A stretch of DNA of 22,593 nt from Candidatus Adlerbacteria bacterium RIFCSPHIGHO2_02_FULL_54_18 (GCA_001775445.1 MEWV01000003.1:1-22593); one strand, 5' to 3'. Numbered from the stretch's first letter, positions 6,364 through 13,240 are shown. The notes: generated by a model not told the origin, from the letters alone. A program made the numbers and translations.

Positions 6364-6675
6364 ATGAACACCGAGCATTTTAAGCAAAAACTGGAGGAGG
6401 AGCAGGAGCGGGTTGAACAGGAGCTAAAGGAGTTGGGTCATGAGGACATAGACCCCGCCGCCACCGAGAGCGACGAGCTGGCAGACCGCATGGAGGAGTT
6501 CGGTGAGCATCAGGCAGAAATTGCGACGCTCACGGCGCGCCGGAGAGAGGTGGTGGTGGCATTGGAGCGAATTAAAAACGGCACCTATGGCGTATGCGAG
6601 ATATCGGGTGACGTGATAGAAGAAGATCGCCTCGAGGCCAACCCCGCCGCCCGCACCTGCACGAAGCATTTATAA
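6364..6675 (+). CDS. TraR/DksA-family protein with incomplete zinc motif
   Basis: A 103-residue protein. The N-terminal half is a charged helical hairpin (about 1-70, ending REVVVALERIKNGTYGVC). The C-terminal part matches the TraR/DksA zinc-finger segment (residues 74-102). DksA/TraR proteins enter the RNA polymerase secondary channel and tune initiation, often with ppGpp. The canonical C-x2-C-x17-C-x2-C is degenerate here: C78 and C99 remain, while the second and fourth positions are S81 and H102. Metal binding could be lost or altered. A role at RNA polymerase is inferred from the family. The ATG at 6364 is chosen because a TATACT box precedes it and a longer reading of the same frame runs into the upstream gene. 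Confidence 0.85.
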   Translation: MNTEHFKQKLEEEQERVEQELKELGHEDIDPAATESDELADRMEEFGEHQAEIATLTARRREVVVALERIKNGTYGVCEISGDVIEEDRLEANPAARTCTKHL

Positions 6676-6676
6676 T
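6671..6676 (+). promoter_or_regulatory. -10 box (TATAAT) of comM/yifB
   Basis: A consensus TATAAT ends five bases before the ATG at 6682 and overlaps the end of the preceding gene. There is no -35 match and no Shine-Dalgarno. Confidence 0.5.
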
Positions 6677-6681
6677 ACGTC

Positions 6682-8277
6682 ATGCAGTATGCGAAAGTGT
6701 ATGGGGCGCAGACATCACTCCTTTCACCTTATATTGTCTCCGTTGAAACCGATCTCTCCCGCGGACTGCATGCATTTGTAGTCGTAGGACTCCCTGACAA
6801 GGCGGTCGAAGAAAGTCGTGACCGCGTTGCCGCCGCGATTAAACACGCCGGATTTGAGAGTCCGAAATCGCGCAACCAAAAGATAGTCATTGCGCTCGCG
6901 CCTGCTGATTTAAAAAAAGAGGGGCCGATGTTCGACCTCCCCATCGCGCTCTCCTACCTTCTGGCGGCAGGGGACATACGCTTTGACCCGGAGCCCTATG
7001 TGTTTGTCGGGGAGTTGTCTCTCGACGGAGCAGTGCAGCCCGTGCGTGGGCTCCTGCCACTCATTGCCGAGGCCAAACGGCGCAAAAAGAAGGCGGTCTT
7101 TGTCCCTGCAGAAAACGTCGAGGAGGCGGCGCTGGTGCCGGGGATAGACGTCTACGGCGTGTCGAGCTTGCAGGAGGTGATCGGATTTCTGAATACAAAA
7201 AAAGACAGAGGAAATACCTCAAAATACAGAGGAGAGCCCTCGGTAAATCTCGGCGGTTTAAAGCCGGCGCCGCAAACAATGCTTGCGCCGGATTTCGGCG
7301 AATCGCAGTTTGCTTTCGAAGATATCCGCGGTCAGGACTCCTCGAAGCGCGCCGCGATAATCGCGGCTGCGGGCGGACACAACCTTGGACTCTCTGGCCC
7401 GCCCGGCACCGGCAAGACGATGCTCGCTAGAGCGCTTGCCTCTATTTTGCCCCCGCTCAACTTCGACGACATGCTTGAGGTCAACTCGATACATTCGGTC
7501 GCCGGCGTTCTGCGCGGCGACCTGCTGACGCTCCCGCCCTTCCGCTCGCCGCACCACACTTCCTCTTACGTCTCGATTGTGGGCGGCGGAGCCACCCCGC
7601 GCCCCGGCGAGGCAACACTCGCACACAAAGGCGTTCTTTTTTTAGACGAGTTCCCCGAGTTTGATAGGAGGGTCATCGAAGCCCTGCGCCAGCCGATGGA
7701 GGACCGCGTCATCTCTATCGCGCGGGCGCGCGGGTCGGCGCAGTTTCCCGCGCGCTTTACCCTCGTGGCAGCAATGAACCCCTGCCCGTGCGGCAACTGG
7801 GGGCATCCGGAAATAGCATGCACCTGCACACCGATGACACTCGAACGTTACCGTAGAAAAATATCGGGTCCGATAGCAGACCGAATAGACCTGTGGAGCG
7901 TGATGGGCCCGGTTGAGCTTGGAGAACTTGGGTTCCGCAACAGAGAGGGGAGTGAGACCGCCGCCGCGCGCACGCGCGTTCTTACCGCGCGTGCCCTGCA
8001 GACAAAACGTTTTGCCTCATCTAAACAATCATCTAAAAGCACATCGAGGATCGGGCTCAACAGCGAGCTCTCGCCGCGCGAGCTCGACGACCTGGTGCCG
8101 CTCTCGCCTAAAGTGCGCGAGCTCCTTGAAAAAGCAGGCACGCGCATGGCGCTCTCTCCGCGCGCGTTCCACCGCGTTATAAAGGTAGCGCGCACTATCG
8201 CCGACCTCGACGAGCATCCGGATATAAACGAGGCGCACATTTTGGAAGCGCTGCAGTATCGCGAAAAGAAAGGTTAG
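6682..8277 (+). CDS. comM: ComM/YifB family AAA+ ATPase (Mg-chelatase-like)
   Basis: A 531-residue protein of typical family length. The N-terminal region (about 1-170) is the ChlI-like domain with DLPIALSYLLAAG. The AAA+ module has Walker A GPPGTGKT at 239-246, Walker B VLFLDEF at 318-324 and the conserved Cys-rich MNPCPCGNWGHPEIACTC at about 363-380. The C-terminal helical domain ends near residue 528. In Vibrio ComM is a hexameric helicase that promotes branch migration when incoming DNA is integrated during natural transformation; the same role here is inferred from the family. It starts seven bases after the TraR/DksA-like gene and its stop directly abuts the glycosylase ATG. Confidence 0.95.
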   Translation: MQYAKVYGAQTSLLSPYIVSVETDLSRGLHAFVVVGLPDKAVEESRDRVAAAIKHAGFESPKSRNQKIVIALAPADLKKEGPMFDLPIALSYLLAAGDIRFDPEPYVFVGELSLDGAVQPVRGLLPLIAEAKRRKKKAVFVPAENVEEAALVPGIDVYGVSSLQEVIGFLNTKKDRGNTSKYRGEPSVNLGGLKPAPQTMLAPDFGESQFAFEDIRGQDSSKRAAIIAAAGGHNLGLSGPPGTGKTMLARALASILPPLNFDDMLEVNSIHSVAGVLRGDLLTLPPFRSPHHTSSYVSIVGGGATPRPGEATLAHKGVLFLDEFPEFDRRVIEALRQPMEDRVISIARARGSAQFPARFTLVAAMNPCPCGNWGHPEIACTCTPMTLERYRRKISGPIADRIDLWSVMGPVELGELGFRNREGSETAAARTRVLTARALQTKRFASSKQSSKSTSRIGLNSELSPRELDDLVPLSPKVRELLEKAGTRMALSPRAFHRVIKVARTIADLDEHPDINEAHILEALQYREKKG

Positions 8278-8883
8278 ATGACTAAAACTCCCCCACACTC
8301 TCTTAAGCGCGACAAACATTTGGGCGCGTTTGTACGACGGCACGGACCTATCGTGCACCGCCGCGCGCACGCTAGAAACACGTTTCAGTCGCTCGCCGAG
8401 TCGATTGTCTATCAGCAGCTCTCGGGCAAAGCGGCGGCAACTATTGTAAAAAGATTCGTGGCGCTTTTCCCCGGGAAAAAATTTCCTGCGCCAGATGATG
8501 TTTTAAAAATTAATATAAAAAAACTGCGGAGCGCGGGACTCTCGGCACAAAAGGCCTCCTCTATAAAGGATTTGGCGACAAAATGCAAAGACGGGACAAT
8601 TGAACCTAAAAAATTTAAAGGAATGAGTGATGCTCAAATAATCGAGCATGTAGTCAGGGTCAAAGGGATAGGCGAGTGGACGGCACAGATGTTTTTAATG
8701 TTTACGCTCGGGCGACCCGATGTACTCCCCACCGGCGACTTGGGCATCCAAAAAGCGATACAAAAACTTTTTACTCTCCGCACCAAGCCCTCTCCAGAGA
8801 AAATGCAGCGGCTCGCGCAGAGCTGGGCAGGCCATCGCACTCTTGCCTGTTTCTACCTCTGGCGTCTTTTGGACGAAGGGTAG
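8278..8883 (+). CDS. HhH-GPD DNA glycosylase (AlkA-like 3-methyladenine glycosylase)
   Basis: A 201-residue base-excision repair enzyme. The segment SLAESIVYQQLSGKAA (about 38-53) is the usual start of the AlkA-type core. The helix-hairpin-helix is VKGIGEWTAQM at 128-138, and the catalytic Asp is D154 in PTGDLGI, the GPD part of the motif. There is no Cys-rich iron-sulfur loop after it, which argues against an EndoIII/MutY type. The protein lacks the extra N-terminal domain of E. coli AlkA, as is common for the shorter family form. It is expected to remove alkylated bases from DNA. Its ATG directly follows the comM stop, so translation is probably coupled. The gene converges with the M23 gene, 26 bases away. 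Confidence 0.9.
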   Translation: MTKTPPHSLKRDKHLGAFVRRHGPIVHRRAHARNTFQSLAESIVYQQLSGKAAATIVKRFVALFPGKKFPAPDDVLKINIKKLRSAGLSAQKASSIKDLATKCKDGTIEPKKFKGMSDAQIIEHVVRVKGIGEWTAQMFLMFTLGRPDVLPTGDLGIQKAIQKLFTLRTKPSPEKMQRLAQSWAGHRTLACFYLWRLLDEG

Positions 8884-8909
8884 ATACGCACACATGTTAC
8901 ATAAGTTCG

Positions 8910-10004
8910 CTAGCGCCCAAACGAGTTTACCGCGCCGCGAACCTCAAAGTGCAGGTGCGAGCCGGTCGCCTTGCCTGTGCGGCCTATGGCGGCGATGACA
9001 GCACCTTGCACAACGCGCGTCCCCGCCGAAACATAGAGCTTGCTCGCGTGGGCATAGAGCGTCTGCGTACCGTTGTCGTGCTGTATGACGAGGTAGTTGC
9101 CGTAACCGCCATTCCATCCGCCCCCGCCGTTGGCGATAATGACCGTACCTGCAGCGGCTGCAAGAATGTTGGTACCGGATGACGCGCCAATGTCGATGCC
9201 GTTGTAGCCGTGGAGTCCTTGGGTAATAACACCGCCGTTTACCGGCCAAGCGTAGTAGCCGGCAATCGCAGGTCCGCCACTACCGCGCAAGGGATTGCTC
9301 GGCGTGGTTGACCTCGGCTTCGACGGTGCTGCGACCTCGCCGTCGGGAATTATGACGACACTGCCGAGCGCAAGCGGCGCAGTGTCGTCGAGATTGTTGT
9401 ACTGCGCTATTTCTGTCTGATCCGCTTTGTATTTTTTTGCGAGCGAAGCGGACGTATCGCCCTTTGCAACCGTGTGGCGCACGCCTGCAATGGGGAGTAT
9501 GACGAGTTCCTGCCCCTCTTTTATAGTCCCGTTTTTAAGATCGTTGGCCCACATAATGGTGTTGACCGTAACATCAAACATCGAGGCGATGTCGCCGAGC
9601 GTGTCTCCCTTGTGCACGGTATAAACGCTGATCTGGGAGGACTCCGGACGACTGGTTATCTCGGCCACAGTACCGGAAGGGCCCTCCTCGGCTATGAGCG
9701 CCGAGCCCTGCACGAGGGTAATGTCGCCTCCTCCGACCGCAGGCGTCGGATCGATATTGCGCGCCGGTGCAAGCAGTACAATGGTCTGCGAGTTTTGTCT
9801 GCCGCCTGCCGCAGAGGTTTCTTGAACAATGCTCGACAAGAGGAAAGAGAGAGAAGAGAGAGAAAATATGCTCGCTGAGACAAACAAAGGGGAGAACAGC
9901 ATCAAAAAAGCGCCTGACGACGCAAGCACGACCATTATTGACCTTTTGAGCGTCCCCCGCGCAGGCGACCGGGCCGGAGGAGTGTCTGAGTTGTGGGGCT
10001 TCAA
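8910..10004 (-). CDS. LysM-LysM-M23 peptidase (peptidoglycan hydrolase)
   Basis: A 364-residue protein from TTG at 10004 on the minus strand. No ATG or GTG is in frame before an upstream stop, and AGGTGA lies ten bases ahead. A hydrophobic segment at about 23-60 is a membrane anchor or long signal. Two LysM domains (about 127-171, HKGDTLGDIA; about 176-220, KGDTSASLAKKY) bind glycan. The M23 domain (about 250-357) has H265/D271, H319 in LYAHA and HLHFEVR with H350 and H352. The zinc pair is spaced H-x5-D rather than the classic H-x3-D. It likely cuts peptide cross-links in the cell wall. A strong promoter and a leader hairpin lie upstream. No terminator is visible before the convergent glycosylase gene. 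Confidence 0.92.
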   Translation of the reverse strand: MKPHNSDTPPARSPARGTLKRSIMVVLASSGAFLMLFSPLFVSASIFSLSSLSFLLSSIVQETSAAGGRQNSQTIVLLAPARNIDPTPAVGGGDITLVQGSALIAEEGPSGTVAEITSRPESSQISVYTVHKGDTLGDIASMFDVTVNTIMWANDLKNGTIKEGQELVILPIAGVRHTVAKGDTSASLAKKYKADQTEIAQYNNLDDTAPLALGSVVIIPDGEVAAPSKPRSTTPSNPLRGSGGPAIAGYYAWPVNGGVITQGLHGYNGIDIGASSGTNILAAAAGTVIIANGGGGWNGGYGNYLVIQHDNGTQTLYAHASKLYVSAGTRVVQGAVIAAIGRTGKATGSHLHFEVRGAVNSFGR

Positions 10005-10037
10005 AGTGTTATTTTCACCTGAGTTTTGTGTGATTCC

Positions 10038-10069
10038 GCTAAAAAATGGCTCAACAGAGCCGTTTTAGC
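10038..10069 (-). terminator. Intrinsic-terminator-like hairpin in the M23 leader (possible attenuator)
   Basis: On the minus strand GGCTC-TGTT-GAGCC is followed by ATTTTTT. Outer arms GCTAAAA and TTTTAGC extend the pairing after a small bulge. It lies between the predicted transcript start (about 10083) and the TTG start codon, so it could stop transcription before the gene. It may also block antisense read-through from the divergent side. Confidence 0.6.
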
Positions 10070-10089
10070 TCCCATCCCTGTGCCTTTTA

Positions 10090-10119
10090 ACTATACGCAG
10101 GTGTAAGTTCTGCCGTCAA
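10090..10119 (-). promoter_or_regulatory. Sigma70-type promoter of the M23 peptidase gene
   Basis: On the minus strand TTGACG (10114-10119), an 18-base spacer and TATAGT (10090-10095) differ from consensus by one base each. The predicted start is near 10083, leaving a leader of about 80 bases. Confidence 0.75.
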
Positions 10120-10170
10120 CCGCCGCATTTGGGGGCTGTGGAAAACTCCTGAAGATACAATGAAAAAGCG

Positions 10171-10199
10171 TTGAAAAATAAGGATAATTGCGCTAGTAT
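10171..10199 (+). promoter_or_regulatory. Promoter of uvrD, predicting a leaderless mRNA
   Basis: TTGAAA (10171-10176), a 17-base spacer and TAGTAT (10194-10199). The -10 ends six bases before the GTG at 10206, so the transcript is expected to start at the start codon. Confidence 0.65.
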
Positions 10200-10205
10200 G
10201 GGCAA

Positions 10206-11393
10206 GTGCAGCATCTGCAGAAACTCAACGCTCAACAACAAGAAGCTGTTTTGACAATAGCCGGCCCCCTCCTTGTGCTCGCCGGAGCCGGAGCGGGGAA
10301 GACCCGGGTAATCGCCGAGCGTATTAAGGAGATTATCCGGCAAGGGGCAGAGCCCGAGAGCATACTTGCTATCACTTTTACCAACAAAGCGGCGGGCGAA
10401 ATGCGAAGCAGGGTGCTTGGAAGTCTGACTTCCGCGGAAGTCAGACTTCCTCAACCATTCATATCCACCTTCCACTCCCTCGGACTTACCCTTATTAAAG
10501 AAAACGGCAAAACGCTGGGGTACAAGCGCACTCCTTCTATATATGACCGTTCCGACTCGCTTGGCGCGATGAAAAAGGCGCTTAAAGAGGCGGGGGCCGA
10601 AGATATGGAGCCGCGACTTGCGCTCGCTGTCGCCTCGCGGCAAAAAGGAGAAGGGGTGCATGCGGATGAGTTTGCCGCAAGCGCCACCACCCCGCACGAG
10701 CGCCAGATAGCGACGGCGTGGCTTTGTTATGAGCGGATTCTGCGCGGGGATAACGCGCTCGACTTTGACGACCTGCTTCTGCGCGCGGTCGAACTGCTCG
10801 ACAAAAGCCCCGGCGTGCAAAAAGAGTATCAAAAACGCTGGCGCTACCTGCACATAGACGAGTACCAGGACACCAATACAATCCAGGCCCGGCTCGCGGA
10901 ACTCCTGGTCGGCCCGGAGAGAAACGTCTGCGCCGTTGGCGATGTCGACCAGACAATCTACGGATGGCGGGGAGCAAAGATAGAAAACATTCTTTCGTTT
11001 GAGCAGCGCTACCCGGGTGCAAAAACGGTAATGCTCGAACAAAACTACCGCTCCACAAAACAAATACTCGCGGCCGCCAGCACTCTGATTGCACACAACT
11101 CCAACCGGCCCGACAAAAACCTACGCACCGACAACCCGGAGGGAGAGCCGCTCTCACTGTATGCCGCGGGCGACGGGGGAGACGAGGCACAGTTTGTCGC
11201 AAAAAAAATATCCTCGCTCATCGAAGACGGCGCGCGGCCACGGGACTTCGCGTGCTCTATCGCGCCAACTTCCAATCCCGCGCAATCGAGGAAAAAATGC
11301 TTGAGCACCGTATCCCGCACCAAGTGCTGGGAACGCGCTTCTTCGACCGTAAAGAGGTCAAAGATATACTGTCGTTTGTGCGCCTTGCCCTGA
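10206..11393 (+). CDS. uvrD: UvrD/PcrA helicase, N-terminal portion (frameshifted)
   Basis: Starting at GTG 10206 this frame encodes the N-terminal portion of a superfamily 1A 3'-5' DNA helicase. Motifs in order: Walker A GAGAGKT (27-33), TFTNKAAGEMR (58-67), DEYQDT (218-223), AVGDVDQTIYGWRGA (243-257) and LEQNYRS (277-283). Family similarity ends after ARPRDFA (residue 349). The remaining 46 residues to the TGA at 11391-11393 are out-of-frame translation. The homologous continuation VLYRANFQSRAIEE is in the -1 frame from 11252, as if one G were missing from GCGGTG near 11250-11254. Joined, the two parts give about 645 residues, near full length. There is an in-frame palindrome at residues 72-82. 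Confidence 0.9.
   Translation: MQHLQKLNAQQQEAVLTIAGPLLVLAGAGAGKTRVIAERIKEIIRQGAEPESILAITFTNKAAGEMRSRVLGSLTSAEVRLPQPFISTFHSLGLTLIKENGKTLGYKRTPSIYDRSDSLGAMKKALKEAGAEDMEPRLALAVASRQKGEGVHADEFAASATTPHERQIATAWLCYERILRGDNALDFDDLLLRAVELLDKSPGVQKEYQKRWRYLHIDEYQDTNTIQARLAELLVGPERNVCAVGDVDQTIYGWRGAKIENILSFEQRYPGAKTVMLEQNYRSTKQILAAASTLIAHNSNRPDKNLRTDNPEGEPLSLYAAGDGGDEAQFVAKKISSLIEDGARPRDFACSIAPTSNPAQSRKKCLSTVSRTKCWERASSTVKRSKIYCRLCALP
10419..10450. repeat. Perfect 32-bp palindrome inside uvrD
   Basis: The left arm GGAAGTCTGACTTCCG (10419-10434) is followed directly by its exact reverse complement (10435-10450). Each arm also contains the smaller palindrome GGAAGTC/GACTTCC. It is translated as residues about 72-82, just before the conserved ISTFHSLG motif. 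Confidence 0.75.
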
Positions 11394-12142
11394 GCAGCGT
11401 CGAAGGGGCCGCCGGAAATGCACCTGACCTCGGGCGAGTTATCGACACTCTGCCGGGGATAGGCAAAGTGACAAAACTGAAGATACTCTCCGGACAGGAG
11501 GCCTCGCTTCGGGGCGGCATCGGCGAGCGCGTGGCGCAGATGCGCGCGCTGATTAAAAAAATAGGCGAGCGTGCCTCCTTGCTTCCCCCTTCGGCTCTGT
11601 TGCGCGCGGCCATCGTCGACAGTGGCATTGAGCGGCGGCTCAAAGAAGACAAGTTCGAGGGCGGCGAGCGGCTGGAAAACCTCGCCGAGCTGGTGTCGCT
11701 TGCGACTCGGTTCGACCGAGTCGACCTGAGTCCTATCGAAGGCCTAGAAAAGTTTTTGGAATCCGCCGCGCTTGCAAGCGACCAGGACGAGCTCAAAGAA
11801 ACACGCGACATGGTGCGGCTGATGACCGTCCACGCGGCCAAGGGGCTCGAGTTCCCCTATGTGTTTATCGTCGGACTTGAGGAAGGACTCTTCCCCCTGC
11901 AGAGGGACTCCTCAACACATTCCGAACGGGGAGGAGAGGGGAGCGCAATGGAGGAGGAGCGGCGGCTCATGTACGTGGCGCTCACGCGCGCTCAAAAAAA
12001 AGTGTATCTCTCTTTTGCTATGATGCGTACGGTCTTCGGCTCAACCGACATCCGCACCCCCTCGTCCTTTCTTGAGGAGTGCAAGGACTACCTGCAGCAA
12101 GAAGAGCCGGAGCCGCTGGGTAAAACTATCTACCTGGATTAG
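11252..12142 (+). CDS. uvrD: UvrD/PcrA helicase, C-terminal portion (frameshifted)
   Basis: This frame carries the rest of the helicase as a 296-codon open frame. It begins directly in conserved sequence (VLYRANFQSRAIEEKML), followed by the 2B region, then LMTVHAAKGLEFPYVFIVGLEEGLFP (motif V region) and EEERRLMYVALTRAQKKVYLSF (motif VI). The GTG at 11252 has no Shine-Dalgarno or promoter, so independent translation is unlikely. The codons fit a continuation of the frame opened at 10206. No classic X-XXY-YYZ slippery site is visible at the junction. The simplest readings are a real one-base deletion or a sequencing or assembly error. A repeat at 11388-11407 contributes LSSVEG in this frame. 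rsmA follows nine bases after the TAG stop. Confidence 0.88.
   Translation: MLYRANFQSRAIEEKMLEHRIPHQVLGTRFFDRKEVKDILSFVRLALSSVEGAAGNAPDLGRVIDTLPGIGKVTKLKILSGQEASLRGGIGERVAQMRALIKKIGERASLLPPSALLRAAIVDSGIERRLKEDKFEGGERLENLAELVSLATRFDRVDLSPIEGLEKFLESAALASDQDELKETRDMVRLMTVHAAKGLEFPYVFIVGLEEGLFPLQRDSSTHSERGGEGSAMEEERRLMYVALTRAQKKVYLSFAMMRTVFGSTDIRTPSSFLEECKDYLQQEEPEPLGKTIYLD
11388..11407. repeat. CCCTGAGC...GTCGAAGGG short dispersed-type repeat in uvrD
   Basis: CCCTGAGCAGCGTCGAAGGG resembles the short CCCTTCGAC-xx-GCTCAGGG sequences seen scattered in many bacterial genomes. It is translated as LSSVEGA in the helicase frame. A second, degenerate copy lies in rsmA at 12568-12586. Confidence 0.6.
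11703..11723. repeat. Short inverted repeat in uvrD
   Basis: CGACTCGGT (11703-11711) and ACCGAGTCG (11715-11723) are perfect nine-base arms around TCG. They encode ATRFDRVD, which fits the ordinary family sequence, so this may be chance or an mRNA hairpin rather than an insertion. Confidence 0.5.
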
Positions 12143-12151
12143 ACAGAATGT

Positions 12152-12916
12152 ATGAAGAAAAAAAAGTCGCTCGGCCAACATTTTTTAAAGAACCCGTACT
12201 ATCTCGGGCTTGTTGCCGATGCGGCACACATACGGCCGGGGGAGGTAGTGCTTGAGGTAGGCCCGGGCGAAGGGGCGCTGACGCAAGCGCTACTCGAGCG
12301 TGGAGCGCATATTGTCGCTGTCGAAAAAGATGCGCGCCTCATTGCGGCTCTGCGCGAGAAGTTTGGGGGAAAAAACGTCGAGATACTCGAGGGTGACGCG
12401 CTGGAGTTCGACCCTGCACATCTAAAAGCAAAAAACTACACGCTTGTGGGAAACATCCCTTACTACATTACCGGCGCTCTGTTTAAAAAATTCCTCTCTG
12501 CCGCGCACCAACCTTCCACTTTAGTGTTTTTGGTGCAGAAAGAGGTTGCGCAGAGGATTATCGGTCACCCTTCGACACGCCTAGGGTCGCAGAAAGAGAG
12601 CATTCTGTCTCTTTCGGTGAAAGCATACGGCACGCCGAAGTACCTCAAGACCGTACCGCGTGGCGCCTTCTCTCCGCCGCCCAAGGTGGACTCGGCGATA
12701 CTGTCGGTTAAAGATATTTCGCGCAGCAACTTTGACAGCGCGGAGCACGAGGCAAAGTTTTTTGAACTGGTAAAAAAAGGATTTTCTCAAAAAAGAAAAT
12801 ATCTCAAAAGTAATATAGGCGCGCAGTATGCCGATGCCCTAAAAAATGCCGGGGTAGAGGAGAAGGCGCGCGCCGAGGACGTGCCACTTTCTAAATGGCT
12901 AAACTTGTCCCGATAA
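12152..12916 (+). CDS. rsmA: 16S rRNA (adenine1518-N6/adenine1519-N6)-dimethyltransferase
   Basis: A 254-residue RsmA/KsgA, which dimethylates two adjacent adenines in helix 45 of 16S rRNA late in 30S assembly. Visible motifs: SLGQHFLKNP at the N-terminus, the S-adenosylmethionine loop EVGPGEGALT (35-44), EKD (58-60), and the catalytic NIPYYIT (101-107). The C-terminal helical domain has the basic KKGFSQKRKYLKSN. An unusual HPSTRLGSQ stretch at 139-147 is encoded by a CCCTTCGAC-type repeat and looks inserted between VAQRII and KESILSLSVKAYG. The gene lies nine bases after uvrD, probably in the same transcript. Its last 26 bases overlap the convergent small secreted-protein gene. Confidence 0.96.
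   Translation: MKKKKSLGQHFLKNPYYLGLVADAAHIRPGEVVLEVGPGEGALTQALLERGAHIVAVEKDARLIAALREKFGGKNVEILEGDALEFDPAHLKAKNYTLVGNIPYYITGALFKKFLSAAHQPSTLVFLVQKEVAQRIIGHPSTRLGSQKESILSLSVKAYGTPKYLKTVPRGAFSPPPKVDSAILSVKDISRSNFDSAEHEAKFFELVKKGFSQKRKYLKSNIGAQYADALKNAGVEEKARAEDVPLSKWLNLSR
12568..12586. repeat. CCCTTCGAC...CTAGGG repeat inside rsmA
   Basis: CCCTTCGACACGCCTAGGG is a slightly altered form of the CCCTTCGACACGCTCAGGG-type repeat. It is read in frame as PSTRLG and coincides with extra residues relative to the usual RsmA alignment as I remember it. Confidence 0.6.
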
Positions 12917-13226
12917 TCTGAATCCGCGGGGCCCATACTATATAGAGAGGGTGGTACGACACCACACAGGGGAAGATGACGTCTGCTGTCCCGATTTGGT
13001 TTACCCCGGGTCGTATTTGATAGTGTGCAAAGGTGAGAGTGCCCGGCACCCATATATAGAGGCCTCCTTTTGGTCCTATTATATTTTCGTATATTACGCC
13101 GTTGAGGCAGTAAAAAATGGTCGCCACCCTCCCACCAAAGGGGATTCCGGCGGCCAGTGTTGCAACAGGGAGCGAAAGTCCTATCACTAAAAAAGCCGCC
13201 AACAACGTCCGACTGAGCATACACAT
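12891..13226 (-). CDS. Small secreted protein, unknown function
   Basis: A 111-residue protein read on the minus strand from the ATG at 13226. Residues 1-26 (SRTLLAAFLVIGLSLPVATLAA) are a clear signal peptide. The mature part opens with GIPFGGRVATIFYCLNG and is rich in Gly, Ile, Tyr and Pro, with two Cys (C40, C87) that could form a disulfide. I associate such GG(R/K)-start small secreted proteins with Parcubacteria but know no function for them. An in-frame ATG at 13220 is an alternative start. The ATG at 13226 is preferred because a TATACT box ends exactly six bases before it. The gene diverges from the secretion-like operon and overlaps the 3' end of rsmA antisense by 26 bases. Confidence 0.75.
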   Translation of the reverse strand: MCMLSRTLLAAFLVIGLSLPVATLAAGIPFGGRVATIFYCLNGVIYENIIGPKGGLYIWVPGTLTFAHYQIRPGVNQIGTADVIFPCVVSYHPLYIVWAPRIQIIGTSLAI

Positions 13227-13232
13227 ACATAA

Positions 13233-13240
13233 AGTATACT
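13233..13240. promoter_or_regulatory. Shared palindromic -10 (AGTATACT) for a divergent gene pair
   Basis: AGTATACT reads the same on both strands, so TATACT is available in each direction. In both directions it ends six bases before an ATG (13247 plus, 13226 minus). This suggests one bidirectional core promoter serving two leaderless transcripts. No clear -35 is seen on either side. Confidence 0.6.

Noticed and set aside
10116..11096. A 326-codon minus-strand frame opposite uvrD
   Set aside because: The plus strand carries conserved helicase motifs throughout; this is a long antisense shadow.
11250..11256. Programmed -1 frameshifting in uvrD
   Set aside because: There is no X-XXY-YYZ slippery sequence and no evident downstream pseudoknot. 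A one-base deletion or sequence error explains it more simply.
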